From contig CM057459.1 of the NCBI GenBank assembly GCA_016271365.2, forward strand, positions 818,955,001-819,019,000: a stretch of DNA of 64,000 nucleotides, given 5' to 3'. Below, in pieces: positions 32,601 through 44,779 of this stretch. The first letter of the stretch is position 1. The number at the start of each line of letters is the position of its first letter. A program made the translations under genes and the position numbers. The stretch comes from Neoceratodus forsteri (Eukaryota; Chordata; Ceratodontiformes; Ceratodontidae). The notes beneath the pieces are model-generated. The model was given only the letters and a program-made list of their open reading frames with translations, did no database searches and was not told where the DNA came from.

Positions 32601-33578
32601 CTATCTCTGTGTGTCTATTTCTATACATAAGAACTCTAACACTTTCCTGGGGCCTTCTGTTTTTTCTGGTACCAATGGCACCCCCAATTCTACACACAGC
32701 TCCTGGAAGCTGGCCAGCATCCCCTCTGTCTCCTTCCTACCACTGCCAATTAACAAAAAGTCATCTAAATAATGTATAACTGTCTTGTGACCTGTTTTTT
32801 CATGAAATGTCCAATGTAAACAGGTGCTGAATGCTTCAAATGTAGCACAGGCTATGGAACAACCGATGGGCGTAGCTTTGTCAAAATAGTATTGGTCTCG
32901 CACCTTGAAACTCAAGAAGTCCCAATCCTCTCACCTAACTGGAAGCAATCAGAAAGTGGACTCTATCTCCATCTTGGCCATCCAAGCAGCAGGGGTTGCT
33001 CTTATAATCTATACCGCTTCCTCCAGTGTGGCATAGGAAACCCTACTTTGTTCCTCCCTTATAAAATCATTCACTGATTTCCCTTCTGGAAATGACAGAT
33101 GGTGAATCACCCTGTATTCTTCCTTCTGTTTCTTGGGGACCAGGCCCAGCAAGGACATTCTCATGCTCTATAATGGGGGGGTTAAAAATGGCCCCTCTAT
33201 CCTGCCCGCTGCCTTTTCTTTCTCTATCTTTTTCCTCAAAATGTCCTCCTTTCCTTTTACTGACCCTAAATTGTTAGCCTCTGTTGCCTTTCTTGGGCCA
33301 TCGCAGTGCAACGGAAAACCTGTTCTAAAACCCTTGTTCAATGCTTCTGCCCCCTTTTTGTCTGGATACTTTTTTAACCATTTTTCCCAAGCTTCTAACC
33401 TTACGGAGGTTCTCACACCTTGGAATTGCTCCGCTACCCACTCGCCCTCACTTTTCTTACCCCATATTTTACCTTCCTCATCGTGTTCCCTTTGTTCAGT
33501 AAGCCTGGCCCCCCCAACTGCCATATCCTCTTCCTCTAGAACCACTATGCCAGGATTTCCCTCTATATCCTTGTCCAT
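32601..33578 (-). pseudogene. Ngaro reverse transcriptase
   Basis: The N-terminal extension (33168-33578) has RLEAWEKWLKKYPDKKGAEAL, GFRTGFPLHCDGPRKA and GRIEGPFLTPPL, the usual entry of DIRS/Ngaro polymerases. It continues in other frames with a PLGLVPKK-like region and then 32601-32915: FDKATPIGCSIACATFEAFS and VIHYLDDFLLIG, with the catalytic YLDD box, then VPEKTEGPRKVLEFL. Premature stops near 32920-33170 break it. It copies element RNA to DNA in active relatives. The RNase H follows directly downstream. Confidence 0.85.
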
Positions 33579-33669
33579 CCCAAAAGGGCTGCTGTCCTGT
33601 CCCTTGATTCCCTCCTACTTGAGCCCCTTGTGTCCATGCTGTCCTGCATCTGCTTTTCGGGTGGTCTTC

Positions 33670-34890
33670 CTAGCATCTCGAACATGCATGCCAGAATCGG
33701 CATTGGGACAATGAACAAAATGCTTTATTGTATCCCCAGCAACACTTCTGAGGTATCTTCCCTCGCTTTCCTATTTCTCCCTCTGGCATGGATTGATCAA
33801 TTACATAGTCTGTCCATAAATCCAACTGCTTGGTATCCCATTTCACATCCCCATACATCGCCATTTTTTGCAGAAAGAATTCATCATAGTATATCCACCC
33901 CACTCCTCCTTTTGCCTTGGCCCTTCTTATTATCAATGAGTACATAATAAGTGGGATGCCCAATTCTGGTTTTCTTTCTAGCACTATTGCTGAGTATGTG
34001 GCAAAACCTACAAACCACCCATCCTACATTTTTCCCTTTGTAAATTTGTCCTCCTCCTTCTTCCCCAACAAAACAACCACTGCTGCCATCTCGCTCTTCC
34101 TGATACTCTCTGTTTCTTCATATTTTGTGGCAGCCTCTCTACTTACTAAGGTGAATATGTCTACATGCTCCACTTTACAAATTTTTTTCTTCGTAGCTAG
34201 CGGTATGTGTTCCCCTATTCTCATCCCTGGGGCTCCTATATCTCTTGTTCCTTTACCTATACTGTCAGTCACTTTCTCTGCTTCTCTCGTTGTCTCTTTT
34301 TCTGACCTGATCTCAGCTAAGGCCAATTCCATCTACCCTAGACCCCCTGTCCCGAGGGCCGCAATAATTTGGCCTATGTAGTCTCCGATGCTTTCATCTA
34401 CTGTACCTAATACTTTACCTGTGGTCTTGTCCATTCCTTGTGGCCTGTTGTCCTCGGGATGCCCTAGTCTGGTCTCTTGTGGCTGGGTCCTTGGTTGAGG
34501 TGGAGGAACCAGTGTGCACTGGGGACCCGGTCTGGGTTCCAGTAGTGGGACTACCACCTGTTCCTGAGGAGGTACTGATGGTTCCAGTACTTGGGACAAC
34601 AGTGGGACTGGGCTTACTGCTCAGGGAGGCACCACCTGCAGTGGCTGCACCCTTCTTGGGCTGCGTGGCCTCTCTGCCAGCCTTTTTACCCCACCCTCTT
34701 TCCCTTTTCCTGCCTTCCTTTTCTCCCGGGATCTCCCTGGTTCCTCCTCTTCCACCATCTGCCACATCTTAATGGCCTTCTCCGTTAATTCCACGATTGC
34801 CTTGTAGGCATCCTCTTTTGTGGGCCTGTTCCTCTTTGGTACCATCTCTACTTGGGAACTTTTATAAATGCTGTGAAAAGAACTGAACAA
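33670..34890 (-). pseudogene. Ngaro gag-like protein with Cys/His cluster
   Basis: Several open frames in series on the minus strand (34621-34890, 34333-34599, 34024-34332, 33670-33984) form one broken gene. The first has a Lys/Arg-rich start (VPKRNRPTKEDAYKAIVEL), and the middle is Pro/Thr/Ser-rich. The last (WIYYDEFFLQKMA, WDTKQLDLWTDYV) ends in CCWGYNKAFCSLSQCRFWHA followed by CSRC. This cysteine/histidine cluster is the recognised C-terminal signature of DIRS/Ngaro gag proteins, which package element RNA. A further frame upstream (34848-35186) may be its N-terminus or leader sequence. At least three frame breaks. Confidence 0.75.
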
Positions 34891-36580
34891 GAGACATCTT
34901 CATTAATGCCTACTGCTGTGTTTATGACTTTGCCTCGTCTTGTCACTGAAACACCCTTCGTCCAATCTCTTATAGGTATCTTTTCATTTATATACTGTAG
35001 CCATACCCTATTCACACCCCCTTGTCCATACACCCTACCCCCTCCTTCATCTGGGCTGTTGTGTTCCCCTGTGTTAAACCCAATCCTTGTATTGCTCTCT
35101 ATCCCACTCCTTTCCTTCATTCCCATTCTCCCATTTCCTTTGTGTGTCCCACTTCCCCTTGGAAAGGCCTCTTCATGTCTGTCCATGTGGGCATTGATCT
35201 GGACTCACCAGGCCATCCCTTTTGACCTGTGGCTCTGATTCTGACATCCCCCAAATCTCTTAGACCCTTATTCTGTGCTATTAGGCCTCTATAGGCCACC
35301 ATCCCTTTTGAATGTCCTTACTAGGCCTATCCCTTGTCCATCTTCCTCTCCTTCATGTCTCCAGTCCTGCCATGCAGCCTTTGTCACCCTTGAATCTGCT
35401 TTTGTTCTGCTCCTAGGTTGCCCAAATTTTATTTTCATTTTCTTCCCACCTGCAATCCCCATGCCTCACGTGGCTGTTGTGCATCTATGAGCAAACTATT
35501 GCCTTCTACCCCATGGCATCGGACATCACCAGGCGGCCTGTGTCAGTATGCCCTACTAAGTCCTGTCCTTTTTTGGCCCGCTCCTTTTCTTTTCTGCAGA
35601 CCCAGCCCCCCACTCTCCTCATGTTTGCTCCTATCCTTTCCTGGCCTACACCCCCATAATCAAATGAATTGGAGCTCTTCTTGCTCCCTCTTTCCCTTAA
35701 ATGCGGGCACGGCATCCTGCTCCTGCCAAGTGTGCTCCTAGTCTCTCCCGGCCTATGTTACCGAACCAGTGCACTGGGGCTCTTCCTGACCCCTTTTTCT
35801 TTTAAAATGCAGGCATGGTGTCCTGTCTTTACTTTACTTTACTTTTTAATCATGAATATCCCCAAAACTTCTTGGTCTCTTTCCCCAAAGGCGAATATGT
35901 TCTAACTACTGTGAGACCCTACCACGGCGTCTGATGTCATGCTGCATGGCCTTAACCAGTTCATTCGACCAACAACTGCTCCAGCAGGCCTGCATCACAG
36001 CCTTCACTCTTTTCTCCTTCTCAGACTTGAAAAACCCTTACAACACTCCATCTCATCCTATCATTTGCTGCTGTCAGGCCTTGTCACCTAGCTCGGGCAT
36101 TTTTCATTCTTGCCCTGATCGCTCACTCTCTCCATTTCCTTGCTTCAACCTGCATCTCCCCAGACCAAACCCTTATTCTTGCTCTCTCTCTCTCTCTCTC
36201 ACCACCACTGTTTGTCCTGCTTCTAGTCAGGTCTATCCATCTCTTTAATTTTTGTTAAACTTTCAAGCATGGCCTCTGACCCACAATTTACTCTATTGCC
36301 TCATACTGGGCCCAAACACTGGGCAAACAACTTTACAGCATTACAGCCCCTTTCCCTGGCTGTACTATGTTGCTCTCCATTTGTTATCAGTTATATACAA
36401 TTTGTATCACACACCACAGCAAGATGCCACTACCCATCAAGAGCCATGTATTTAAACCATTGTTTTATTGTCTCCATAGTGCTGGTTTACCTTTTAATGA
36501 TGTCCCAAAACAAACCTCAGTTACTGCTCTTGTGATTCAAAATGCCAATCTGGTGTGCTGTAGTTTTTCTGTAATTAGCC
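34891..36580 (-). other. Ngaro 5' internal region, pyrimidine-rich on the plus strand
   Basis: Leader between repeat A1 and gag. Overlapping short frames (34848-35186, 35117-35302, 35506-35715) could encode an upstream protein but show no known motif. A (CT)n tract lies at about 36181-36200. Confidence 0.4.
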
Positions 36581-36785
36581 CAACAAAAACTTCAGCAAAA
36601 AGTGTGCTGACCATTATGTCCCCCTTTTAACCCCTCCCCTTCCTGTCTACCTACCTATTGTTCTGTCCCACATGCCCCTTCCCTTATCTCCTCCCTTCCT
36701 CTGAGCACACCATCTTACTTTACAGGGGGAGAGGTGCACCAGGACAACTTGGTCTGCCCCTTAAAGGGCAAACTCTATTGTCACC
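36581..36785 (-). repeat. Ngaro split direct repeat A1 (5' end)
   Basis: It shares CAACAAAAACTTCAGCAAAA, CCCCTCCCCTTCCTGTCTACC, TGAGCA(C/T)ACCATCTTAC and GGTGCACCAGGACAAC with A2 at 29568-29790. Its outer end is TATTGTCAC (plus strand), the same bases that end A2 just before B1. Confidence 0.9.
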
Positions 36786-37114
36786 ATGCAATTCTACATT
36801 AAAAGAGCTAGTCACTTTCATGCTGATTTGCCTGATGCATTGGATTAGTTGGATATGTGCAATTGTGTATTTATGTTGACATAACTGTGCTTTAAAAACA
36901 CAGTAGGGACTCCAAACTAACAGTTATTTTACACTGCTAATACTCAATCAATAGTTGCTCCTCTACATTTTTCAGTAAAAGAGACACTGAGAAAAGTTGT
37001 CTTTTTCAAGCTTCAATCAATCAACTGATAGAAAATTAAAATGTAATGTAGGAACAGTTTACATGAATTATTCTTTACAATTGCAATGGTGAGCCATGTT
37101 TGTGGGAAGAGACT

Positions 37115-37152
<38 letters not shown>

Positions 37153-39236
37153 TGGTGTTCCTGTGTGTGTGTGTTGAGGTAGGTTGTTGACAGACTCTGT
37201 ACTGTATGTCTGGGTGAGGGGGGGTTGAACTTGCCCTGCTGTGTAGGTATGGGGGAGGGAGAAAGCATTTTGAAGGAACTTTCAGTATGTGTGTTTGCTT
37301 CTGCATAAAGTCATACTGACCTGTCACCACCAGTACTCTACTGACATAGCCTCAAGTGAAATGTAATGGTACTAGAGGCAGTGTCCCATTATGCTCCTAT
37401 CAAATATTTACTTTCCTCTCACAGAACCAGAATCCAATTGGTAGTAAGCATAAGAGGTGGGGAGAGACTACAACTTTGCAAATACAAACATATGGAAGAG
37501 TGGAAGTATACATGTATATTTTGTAAACAAGGAGTGAGGGAAACATGACAGAAACAGCATCTCTATGGGATGACTAGAGTAAACTGGAATGAGTTTTTCA
37601 CATTAAATGTGTAACTAAGTCTGCAGATGTTACAGGTGTTATTTTGCAAATATTACCCCTGCCTTTTATACATGGGGGTGAACAACGTTGAGGGTCCCCG
37701 GTTCAATAAATTCCTAACATGGCATGTTTGTTTCAGTGGGGGAACAAGTGGAATAGCACTGTGCTTCCACCAAATGAAGGAAACAGTGGGCCTGATAACA
37801 AGTAGAAAACTAGGATGTAGTACCAACCCACCACCTCAACAGTTATTAGACACTACTCTGAGATTCACTAGTATCAATACCCAGACTTTGTTTTCAGTTT
37901 TAAACACTTTAGTATCAATTAGAGTAGATCACTAATAATATGGTCTTACACCAATTTCTGGCAAATAACAACCCGACTTTATCTGCAATACTGGACCTGT
38001 AAAAAAAATAATAATAATTTGCCAAATAGCAATTGGCAGTGAGTTGGGGGACCAACAACAAAACAACTTGCTTCTGGACTCTTCATCCCTCCACTGTCCA
38101 CATTGCTATTCCTCCACTGTTTGCAATGCTAGCCCCCCCCAACTCTTAAAGCACTGTTCCTGTTCCACAATACCTATGACTGCTGTTGCACCTGGTCCCC
38201 ACCCCCCATGCACACACATTCTGTATTTGCTACTTCTTATATCAGTTCTGTGGACTAAAACTGGTTTGCATTTTTGTTACACCTGCAAAATTGTTCAATA
38301 TGTGGCAATTCTTTTTTGCTTTTTTACTTAAGCCAAAAGCTAACATATTTTCACCAATGCTTATTGAAATAGCACCATATGTTTCTCAAATTGTACATTT
38401 TAAAAATTTTCAGTTTTAGCAAATGGCAACATTTTTTTTAAAGTGCACGTCTTTAAAAGTGTGATTTATTTAAAAAAAAGCACAATTTCACCAAAATTTC
38501 CTATGTTAACCACTCTGTGTTAGTTTATGAAAATAGCTGAAATTACATGAAATCAGTGCAATAATGAGAAAAGTGCACAAAAGGGGATTTTATAATTTTG
38601 CCCAGCACTACTCAGGATACCTTGGGAAATGAGTTTTTCTCAGCTCAGTAGGGCATTCCTGATAAAACATTTAATAAATGAATAAACAAAGGAATAAATA
38701 TCAGGTGCAATCAAAGGAGAGTAACAGAGAGACAATTTGCAAGATGAGTGTGTGAGATCACAGAATTCAAGGAGACTAATATTGCTTTCAATATACTATA
38801 GGTCCTGCACATGGTTCTCCTTGCAAATGGCCTATGCTGTATTCTACCTCCGCGTGAACTATCTGCAAACTTTCAATAAGTAAAATATCTTTCACCTGAA
38901 AATTAGTTTTATGTTGAGAGATTTTGCAAAGTGCATGCAGAGTACAGTGGATACCACCAAATAAATTTATAATTAGCACCGGTTTCTATCATTCCCTTGT
39001 TTGTGGAAATGGAATTAGTTAGCATTTGATTTAGAGCAGTGCTGACTGGGAATAAGTTTATACTCAATTTTTCTGAAACTGTTTCCTTTTAATTTATGAA
39101 TTTAAGTAATATTGTTACCCATCACTCTAAACTGCATGCAGTGTACTCTGCTCCTGGTTTCATGTGATTGTGTGTGTGGGGGGGCATTAGTGCATTAAGT
39201 TTGTCTTATATGTTCTGTATTGCGTTTAAGAGAACT
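36786..39236. other. AT-rich spacer, no gene recognised
   Basis: It holds a (GT)n tract and several short frames without motifs. GCCCAGCACTACT near 38603 resembles the edge of a hAT-like MITE, but no second edge was found. Confidence 0.4.
37117..37151. repeat. (GT)n microsatellite
   Basis: A 35-base GT run, with a second short run just downstream (37162-37174). Confidence 0.95.
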
Positions 39237-42200
39237 TCTTTTTTTATTAATTTATAAAATTTTACAAACATGCAACACATTACAATGTATAATAGAACAA
39301 TAGCAAAATAGTATTCACAAATCACAAAGTAAGAGCACCTATCATACCCAAGACCCAAACACAAAATATTGATACCATATCAATCAAATGGAGTGGGTCT
39401 AAATCTGCCCCCTCAAGTGAGAATAGTACACAGAGAGAAAAGCAGAAATCCATAAACAGAGAAAAATCCAAATACACTAAAAATCAGATAAGAATACAAG
39501 TACACAAAAAATCCAATCCCCCTAACAATAGTCTGCCCAGACAAAAGAAAAACCAGCCTACGAAATCACAACACTATTTAATGCCATCTGCTGTGACCCC
39601 CTTATCCGTCCAAAGAAAGCACCAGCTCATAGAGTAGGAGGGCAACATGAGTGGGGAAAGCATAGGGGTGAGGCAGGACTAACCATTAACTACCCTGAGA
39701 CCTGTCACCAATAGGGGGGTGGGTGGAGTCCAACCCCAAACTATCCTGTAAGCTCAAATTCCCCACCAATGGGGCACCCACCCCATAACACCACTACACA
39801 CACACCCATATGTTCTCCAATCATTATTAACCACTCCTACCAACCAGGTCTTAACCACCTGGCAATGTTACCTGCAGGTCATACGAGGAGGTAACCAAAC
39901 CCTTCCCTTCAGAATCGGCACTCTGATATAACCCAGAAACCACCTCCAGACCATGAGAAACTGATTATACCTATCCTATGCTATATAAGCCATTCCCTCA
40001 TACATCGCCACTGTCATCATACAATTCATCCATTCCTCTACATAGAGGACTGCAGTAGACTTCCAACTCTTAGCAAAAGTTGCATAGTTTCAGTAATGGC
40101 CATCTTAAACCAAGCTCAATCATGGATCCCCACTGGTCCCAACCTATCCATTTTCCCCAACAAAAGCAAGGAAGGATCAGACAGTATACCTCTACCAAGT
40201 ACCCAGGTAATAATATGCCTTATGGTCTCCAACTAAGAGGATATCAAAGGACAACCTTAAAGAACATGAAATATCATATCTTCATGAACATTACAGTGCC
40301 AGCATCTTGGGTGGGGGACCAATCTCATAAAGAACAGCACTGCTGGGGCACAATACCAGTGCCATAAGGATTTCAAATGCATTAAGCTAACCACCTGAGT
40401 CTTTTACCTGGCCAAAAGCATTCAACCTTATCATCTTACATTCATCCTCCATAGAGGACCACTTAACAAAGTTTTCCATTTGGTTTGCAGCTTACCTGTT
40501 GTTGGGGCGATATGATCTCACAATGCCACAAAAATTACACTTAACTTTGGAGGTAAAGCTGTTACCTGTAGCCGTCCCTTGCTGCCAAAATCTCTTTCCC
40601 ATAGTGTCGATGATTGATGATGGTAACACTAAGTCATGTGCAATAGTAAACCTCATTAAATGCCATAACTGCAACTACCACAAGTGATGGGCGCTTGGGA
40701 GAGGGACCTACCTTTGAATGTCCTGGAAAGACTTAAAAATGCTTGTCTGGTCTGAGAACAAATACCCAACATGCTAAGCCCCCCATCAGGCCATTGTTTT
40801 TAACAAGGCATCCGTCCTCCTATCCAAATGCAGGGGTTACACCACAGAGGGCATAAGGTAGGGGAGATAGTCCAGCTGTCTCCCAACCACTGCCAAGCTA
40901 AACGCCATACATGCATAGCACAGGACTGAGTAGCCAATATTGTTTTCAACCAGGTCTTTCCAACAACACTCACTTGGGGGAGAAGGAGAACACCACTTTC
41001 TTTCCAGTTACAGGCAGCAAACTGACCCCCTCCCAAGCCTCCACGTCTAACCACGACCAAATATGTCAAAGGCCAAAGGCAACATAGTAGCTTTTCAACC
41101 ACATGGCCGACAGACCCCCCCCACCTTATCGGGAGGCACCATCAGTCTAGTGTATGCCAAATGGGGTTTTTTACCCTCCCAATAAAACCCAGATAACACC
41201 TAAGTAAATTGTTTCCCTCACCGATCAGCAACTTTAAGGGGCAAATACCGCAAGACATACAACAACTTGAGAAGAAATTCATTCTGACTGCTTGGGTCTT
41301 TTCCCAGAGTGAGAGACGGAGGTGATGCCACCGATCAACATCACTTTTCAGAGCCTCCAGCAGGGGGCCAAAATTTAATGAGCACCAATCCTCCAGTGCC
41401 AGAGATTTGTACATCCCCAGATATTTCATAGGTTTCATGGCCCAAGAAACCCCACCACAGGACACTGTGGCAGACCATCCTGCACTCCCAGTGGGATCAT
41501 TTATGTCTTGTTCCAATTATTGCACAGTCCTGAAATAGTAGCGAAGTGGTCTAGCAAAGAAACAAGGTTAGGAAGTTAAGATTCCACATTGCTGAATGTT
41601 AGCAAGATATCATCCAGAAATAACATCATTTAATAGGTCTTATTATCCACTTGAATCCCCAGTATATTATCTGTATCCCTAATTTTCAGCGCTAATGGCT
41701 CAATGGCTAGCAAGAAAAGAACCAGTGACAGGGGGCATCCTTGACAGTGCCACGAGCCAAAGAAAAAGAAGGGGACCAGACACCATTGGTAAGCACTGAC
41801 ACCTCAGGAGATATATAAATTACCTGAACCCATCGAATGAAGTTAGGGCTAAACCCAAACTTACCCCAGGTAGCAAACAGATAAGGCCACTCAACAAACT
41901 TGAATGTCTTTTCTACATCCAACTCCACAATTTCCGAAGGTATCAAATGAGAAGAAGGCATACTAAGAAGGTTGACCAACTGACAAATGTGATCAGCGCC
42001 ATCTCTACCCCCTACTAAACCCACCTGGTCTAGATGAATAAGGGTGGCCATGACCAGCACTAAATGGTTAGCCAATATTTTCACCAAGATCTTATAATCA
42101 GCATTTAGCAAGGTCACCAGTCTATAATTTGTACAAAGAAAATGATCTTTATCTTCATTCAGGAGAACAGATATAATTGTATCACACATTGTCGGTGGAA

Positions 42201-42590
42201 GAAGACCCCTCTGCCAAGCATTGTCTATTACATCCATTAATAAAGGGCAGATCTGATCTGATACCAACCTATAAAACTCGATTGGAAACCCATCAGGGCT
42301 GGGACTTTTCCCTTCCTGGAGTTGAGAGATGGCTTTCCTCACTTCCTCTTTCACAGTAGGCAACCCTAAATTCCTCCCATGTTCATCTGATAACTGGGGC
42401 AATTTAACAGAGTCCAAGAATTCCCTAATATCTCTGGTGTCATCTAAACTCTGCCTAGAGGAGTACAACTTGTGGTAATATTGAAAAAACTCACCATTGA
42501 TCTCATCTGGGCCAAAAAGCATCCCCTCACCAGCATGAATTCCTGGAATGACCCTTTTAACATCTCTCTTCTGAGTCTATATGCAAGGAG
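39237..42590 (-). mobile_element. L1/Tx1-like LINE, 5'-truncated
   Basis: Minus strand. The segment 41707-42522 is the reverse transcriptase (MDVIDNAWQRGLLPPTMCDT, TNYRLVTLLNADYKILVKIL, DQVGLVGGRDG). It continues in another frame with an LAIEPLALKIRDTDN block and LFLDDILL, where the catalytic FADD has become FLDD. The segment 41142-41516 (MKYLGM, LLEALKSDVDRWHHLRLSLW) and 40800-41102 are the L1-type post-catalytic region, and 40492-40674 belongs to the C-terminal part. The 3' end at 39237 has an A-rich tail (plus strand TTCTTTTTTTATTAATTTAT). It has no endonuclease and multiple frame breaks, so it is inactive. It lies immediately upstream of the surviving Gypsy sequence. Confidence 0.85.
41707..42522 (-). 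pseudogene. L1/Tx1-like reverse transcriptase fragment
   Basis: An open frame of 271 codons covers fingers and palm up to the SVLTNGVWSPSFSLARGT block, equivalent to the ...RGVRQGCPLSP motif of L1 elements but shifted out of frame after ARGT. It contains the KSPSPDGFPIEFYR start motif, RLVTLLNADYKILVKILANH and ELDVEKTFKFVEW, where the first catalytic Asp lies (DxxKAFD in intact relatives; here DVEKTFKFV with the second Asp lost). Confidence 0.8.
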
Positions 42591-42827
42591 ACACCCAGCT
42601 CCTCTAAGTCAAGATTCACCCAGGCAAGACAGCAGTGAAACTAAGAATTTGAAGAGACAAAAGAGACAAACGAATTGACTGGACAGGCAGCTGCACTATG
42701 GACTACTAGTGACCAAAATCAGAGAGTGACAACTCTGTCATCAGGAGGTTGGAGATATTACACTGGATGGAAGTCCACCCTGCCAGAGCCTGAGAAGGTA
42801 AATACTGCCAGTAGTGATGGCTTTTTC

Positions 42828-42870
42828 TGTTACCAGTGAGGTGAAGATGGGCAACAAAGCAGATACTGCA
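42828..42870 (+). pseudogene. Gypsy gag CCHC zinc knuckle with stop at the second Cys
   Basis: The codons read C-Y-Q-stop-GEDGQQSRYCKK. The stop (TGA at 42837) sits where the second Cys of Cx2Cx4Hx4C is expected, and the His position reads Gln. The NPELVVQTLLKE-like sequence after it is the usual end of this gag type. Confidence 0.7.
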
Positions 42871-42951
42871 AAAAGACCTGAAAATCCTGAGCTGGTAGTG
42901 CAGACATTATTGAAAGAGTAGCATATATCACCCAAACACCACTGGAATCCA

Positions 42952-43327
42952 GTGAAGGACCAAACCAGGTTCCAGGACCAAACCTACTCTATGAAACAGA
43001 TGCAACTTGTTAATGTTAAAGGCCCCAAGATTCCCACAGGATTAATAGTACCATCTGCTAGAGTCCCAGCCAAGAGTGAAGGGGTGGATTGTATGGTGCT
43101 ACTTGATAGTGGTACTCAAGTGACTGTCATATTGAAGATTGGTACCAAAAGCATTTGAGTCATGTTCCCTTACAGCCACTGGAAGGACTGAATATCTGGG
43201 GGGTAAACAAATAACCTTATATACTGTATATCAAGGGTACATTGTTGCACACATAGAATTCCCACAAAGTGTGGATGGAATTCAAGCTCCCATAGAAGTG
43301 CTTACCTTGGTATGCCCCAATTTGTGA
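42952..43327 (+). pseudogene. Gypsy aspartic protease region
   Basis: The open frame 42952-43158 contains VPAKSEGVDCMVLLDSGTQV, where the catalytic Asp of the D(S/T)G triad is at 43105. It continues in a second frame (43139-43327) with YLGGKQITLYTVYQGYIVAH and ends in IEVLTLVCPN, the C-terminal half of the protease. A frame change separates the halves. Confidence 0.7.
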
Positions 43328-44099
43328 TGGAAGGAGAGACCCCATTATTGATTGGGATCAACACTAACATGTTTCAGAGACTGGCTCAGCTATGCCAAGA
43401 GAGTTCATCCACAGCTGAGGGATACACCCCCGATTGGAAATGTCTATTTGAAGGGGCCCATTTCTGGTAAGCCAGACACTGAAAATGATCGAGCGGGTGT
43501 GATCTGCAGACAAGATGCCTGACCTCTTTTTTTTTTTTTTTTTACCCCCAGGTGCTGAATGCCAAGTGATGGGGCAGACAGAGTTTGAGTCACCGGCCAG
43601 AAGTCATATTTATGTTGTGGAAATGACCACGGATCGAGAGCAACTTAATAGCCTGCTAGTACAGAGAGGAGTGATACACCCCCCCCACTGGAATCCCTAT
43701 CAGTACAAACAAGATTAATGTCTCAGTGAGAAATCAAATTGACAAAGAAGTAACTATTCAGAAAGGAAGGACTTCACCACATGTTTACAGAGCAGATATG
43801 GTATACCCTACTGTTGTAAAGCAAGCTACAGGTACAAAACTTGATCCTAACCTATTTGACTTTGGAGATTCTCCAATACCTGAATTACACATGAGAAAAT
43901 TGAGAAAGAAGTTAGCTGAGGGAGCAAATGTTTTTTTCTACCTGTGAGCTGGATGTTGGGTGTGCTCAAAGGGAAGAGCATGATATAAGACTAAATGACA
44001 ACTGACCCTTTTGAGAAAGGTCCAGATGTCTAGCCCCAGCTGATGTGGAGGATGTTTGCAAACACTTGCAAGAACTGCTAGCTGTTGGTATCATAACCG

Positions 44100-44750
44100 A
44101 ATCCAGAAGCCCTTAAGCATCTCCCACTGTGGTAGCCCACAAGAAGAATGGGGCTGTCGGCTTGTACATTGATTACAGACTCTAAATAAGCTTACCATAA
44201 CTGACCAATATATGGTACAGCCTGGGGAGGATGCTCTGGCATGCCTCACTGGCAGTAAATGGTTGTCTGTCTTCAATCTATGGAGCAGAAACTATAAGAT
44301 ACCCGTGACCGAAGAAGGCAAGAAAAAAAACAACTATAATTTGCCCCTTGGGATTTTATCAATTTGAATGGATGCCACAAGGTATCTCGGGTGCTCCAAC
44401 CACTTTCCAGCAGTTGATGGAAAAAGCCATGGGAGACGTGAATTTGCTACAAGTAATAGTCTATTTGGATGATCTGATTGCTTTTGGATGCACCCTGGAA
44501 GAACATGAAGAGCTACTGATGAAGGTCTTGGACCAACTCAAAGAATTTGGACTCAAGGTGTCAATCGACAAATGCCAGTTCTGTCAGCTCTCTGTAAAAT
44601 ATGTTGGACACATTGCTTCAGCTGAAGGAGTCCGAACAGATCATGACATGATTAAGGCGCTCATTACCTGGCCTAGGCCCCATAATCTGAAGAATTTACA
44701 ATCTATTCTTGGTTTCTGCATTTGTTACCCACCCAGGATTTCTTCAAAGT
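44100..44750 (+). pseudogene. Gypsy reverse transcriptase
   Basis: The segment 44100-44340 carries fingers in broken frames (SPTVVAHKKNG-like, then LTGSKWLSVFNLWSRNYKIP, where the first catalytic Asp of DLxSxY has become Asn). The segment 44348-44750 has GFYQFEWMPQGISGAPTTFQ, VIVYLDDLIAFG with the catalytic YLDD at 44462-44473, ISIDKCQF-type KVSIDKCQFCQ and LQSILGFC. It copies element RNA in active relatives; inactive here. Confidence 0.85.
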
Positions 44751-44779
44751 GGTCCAACAACTTACAAACTTACTGCAGG

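Larger units (their letters stand above)
29103..36785 (-). mobile_element. Ngaro-type tyrosine-recombinase retrotransposon, near full length
   Basis: Read on the minus strand, the element is A1 (36785-36581), internal region, B1 (about 30118-29793), A2 (29790-29568), B2 (about 29420-29103). This A1...B1-A2-B2 order is the split-direct-repeat structure of the Ngaro/PAT side of DIRS-like retrotransposons, which integrate by a tyrosine recombinase through a circular intermediate rather than by an integrase. The internal region encodes, in order, gag-like protein with a Cys/His cluster, reverse transcriptase, RNase H, tyrosine recombinase and an SGNH-hydrolase-like domain. There are many stops and frameshifts, so the copy is dead, but its length (about 7.7 kb) and complete repeat set suggest a full-length insertion. 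No nested element was recognised inside it. Confidence 0.9.

Noticed and set aside
33133..36248. Long plus-strand frames rich in Ser, Pro and Leu
   Set aside because: Antisense of the purine-rich Ngaro gag and leader; no motif in the plus sense.
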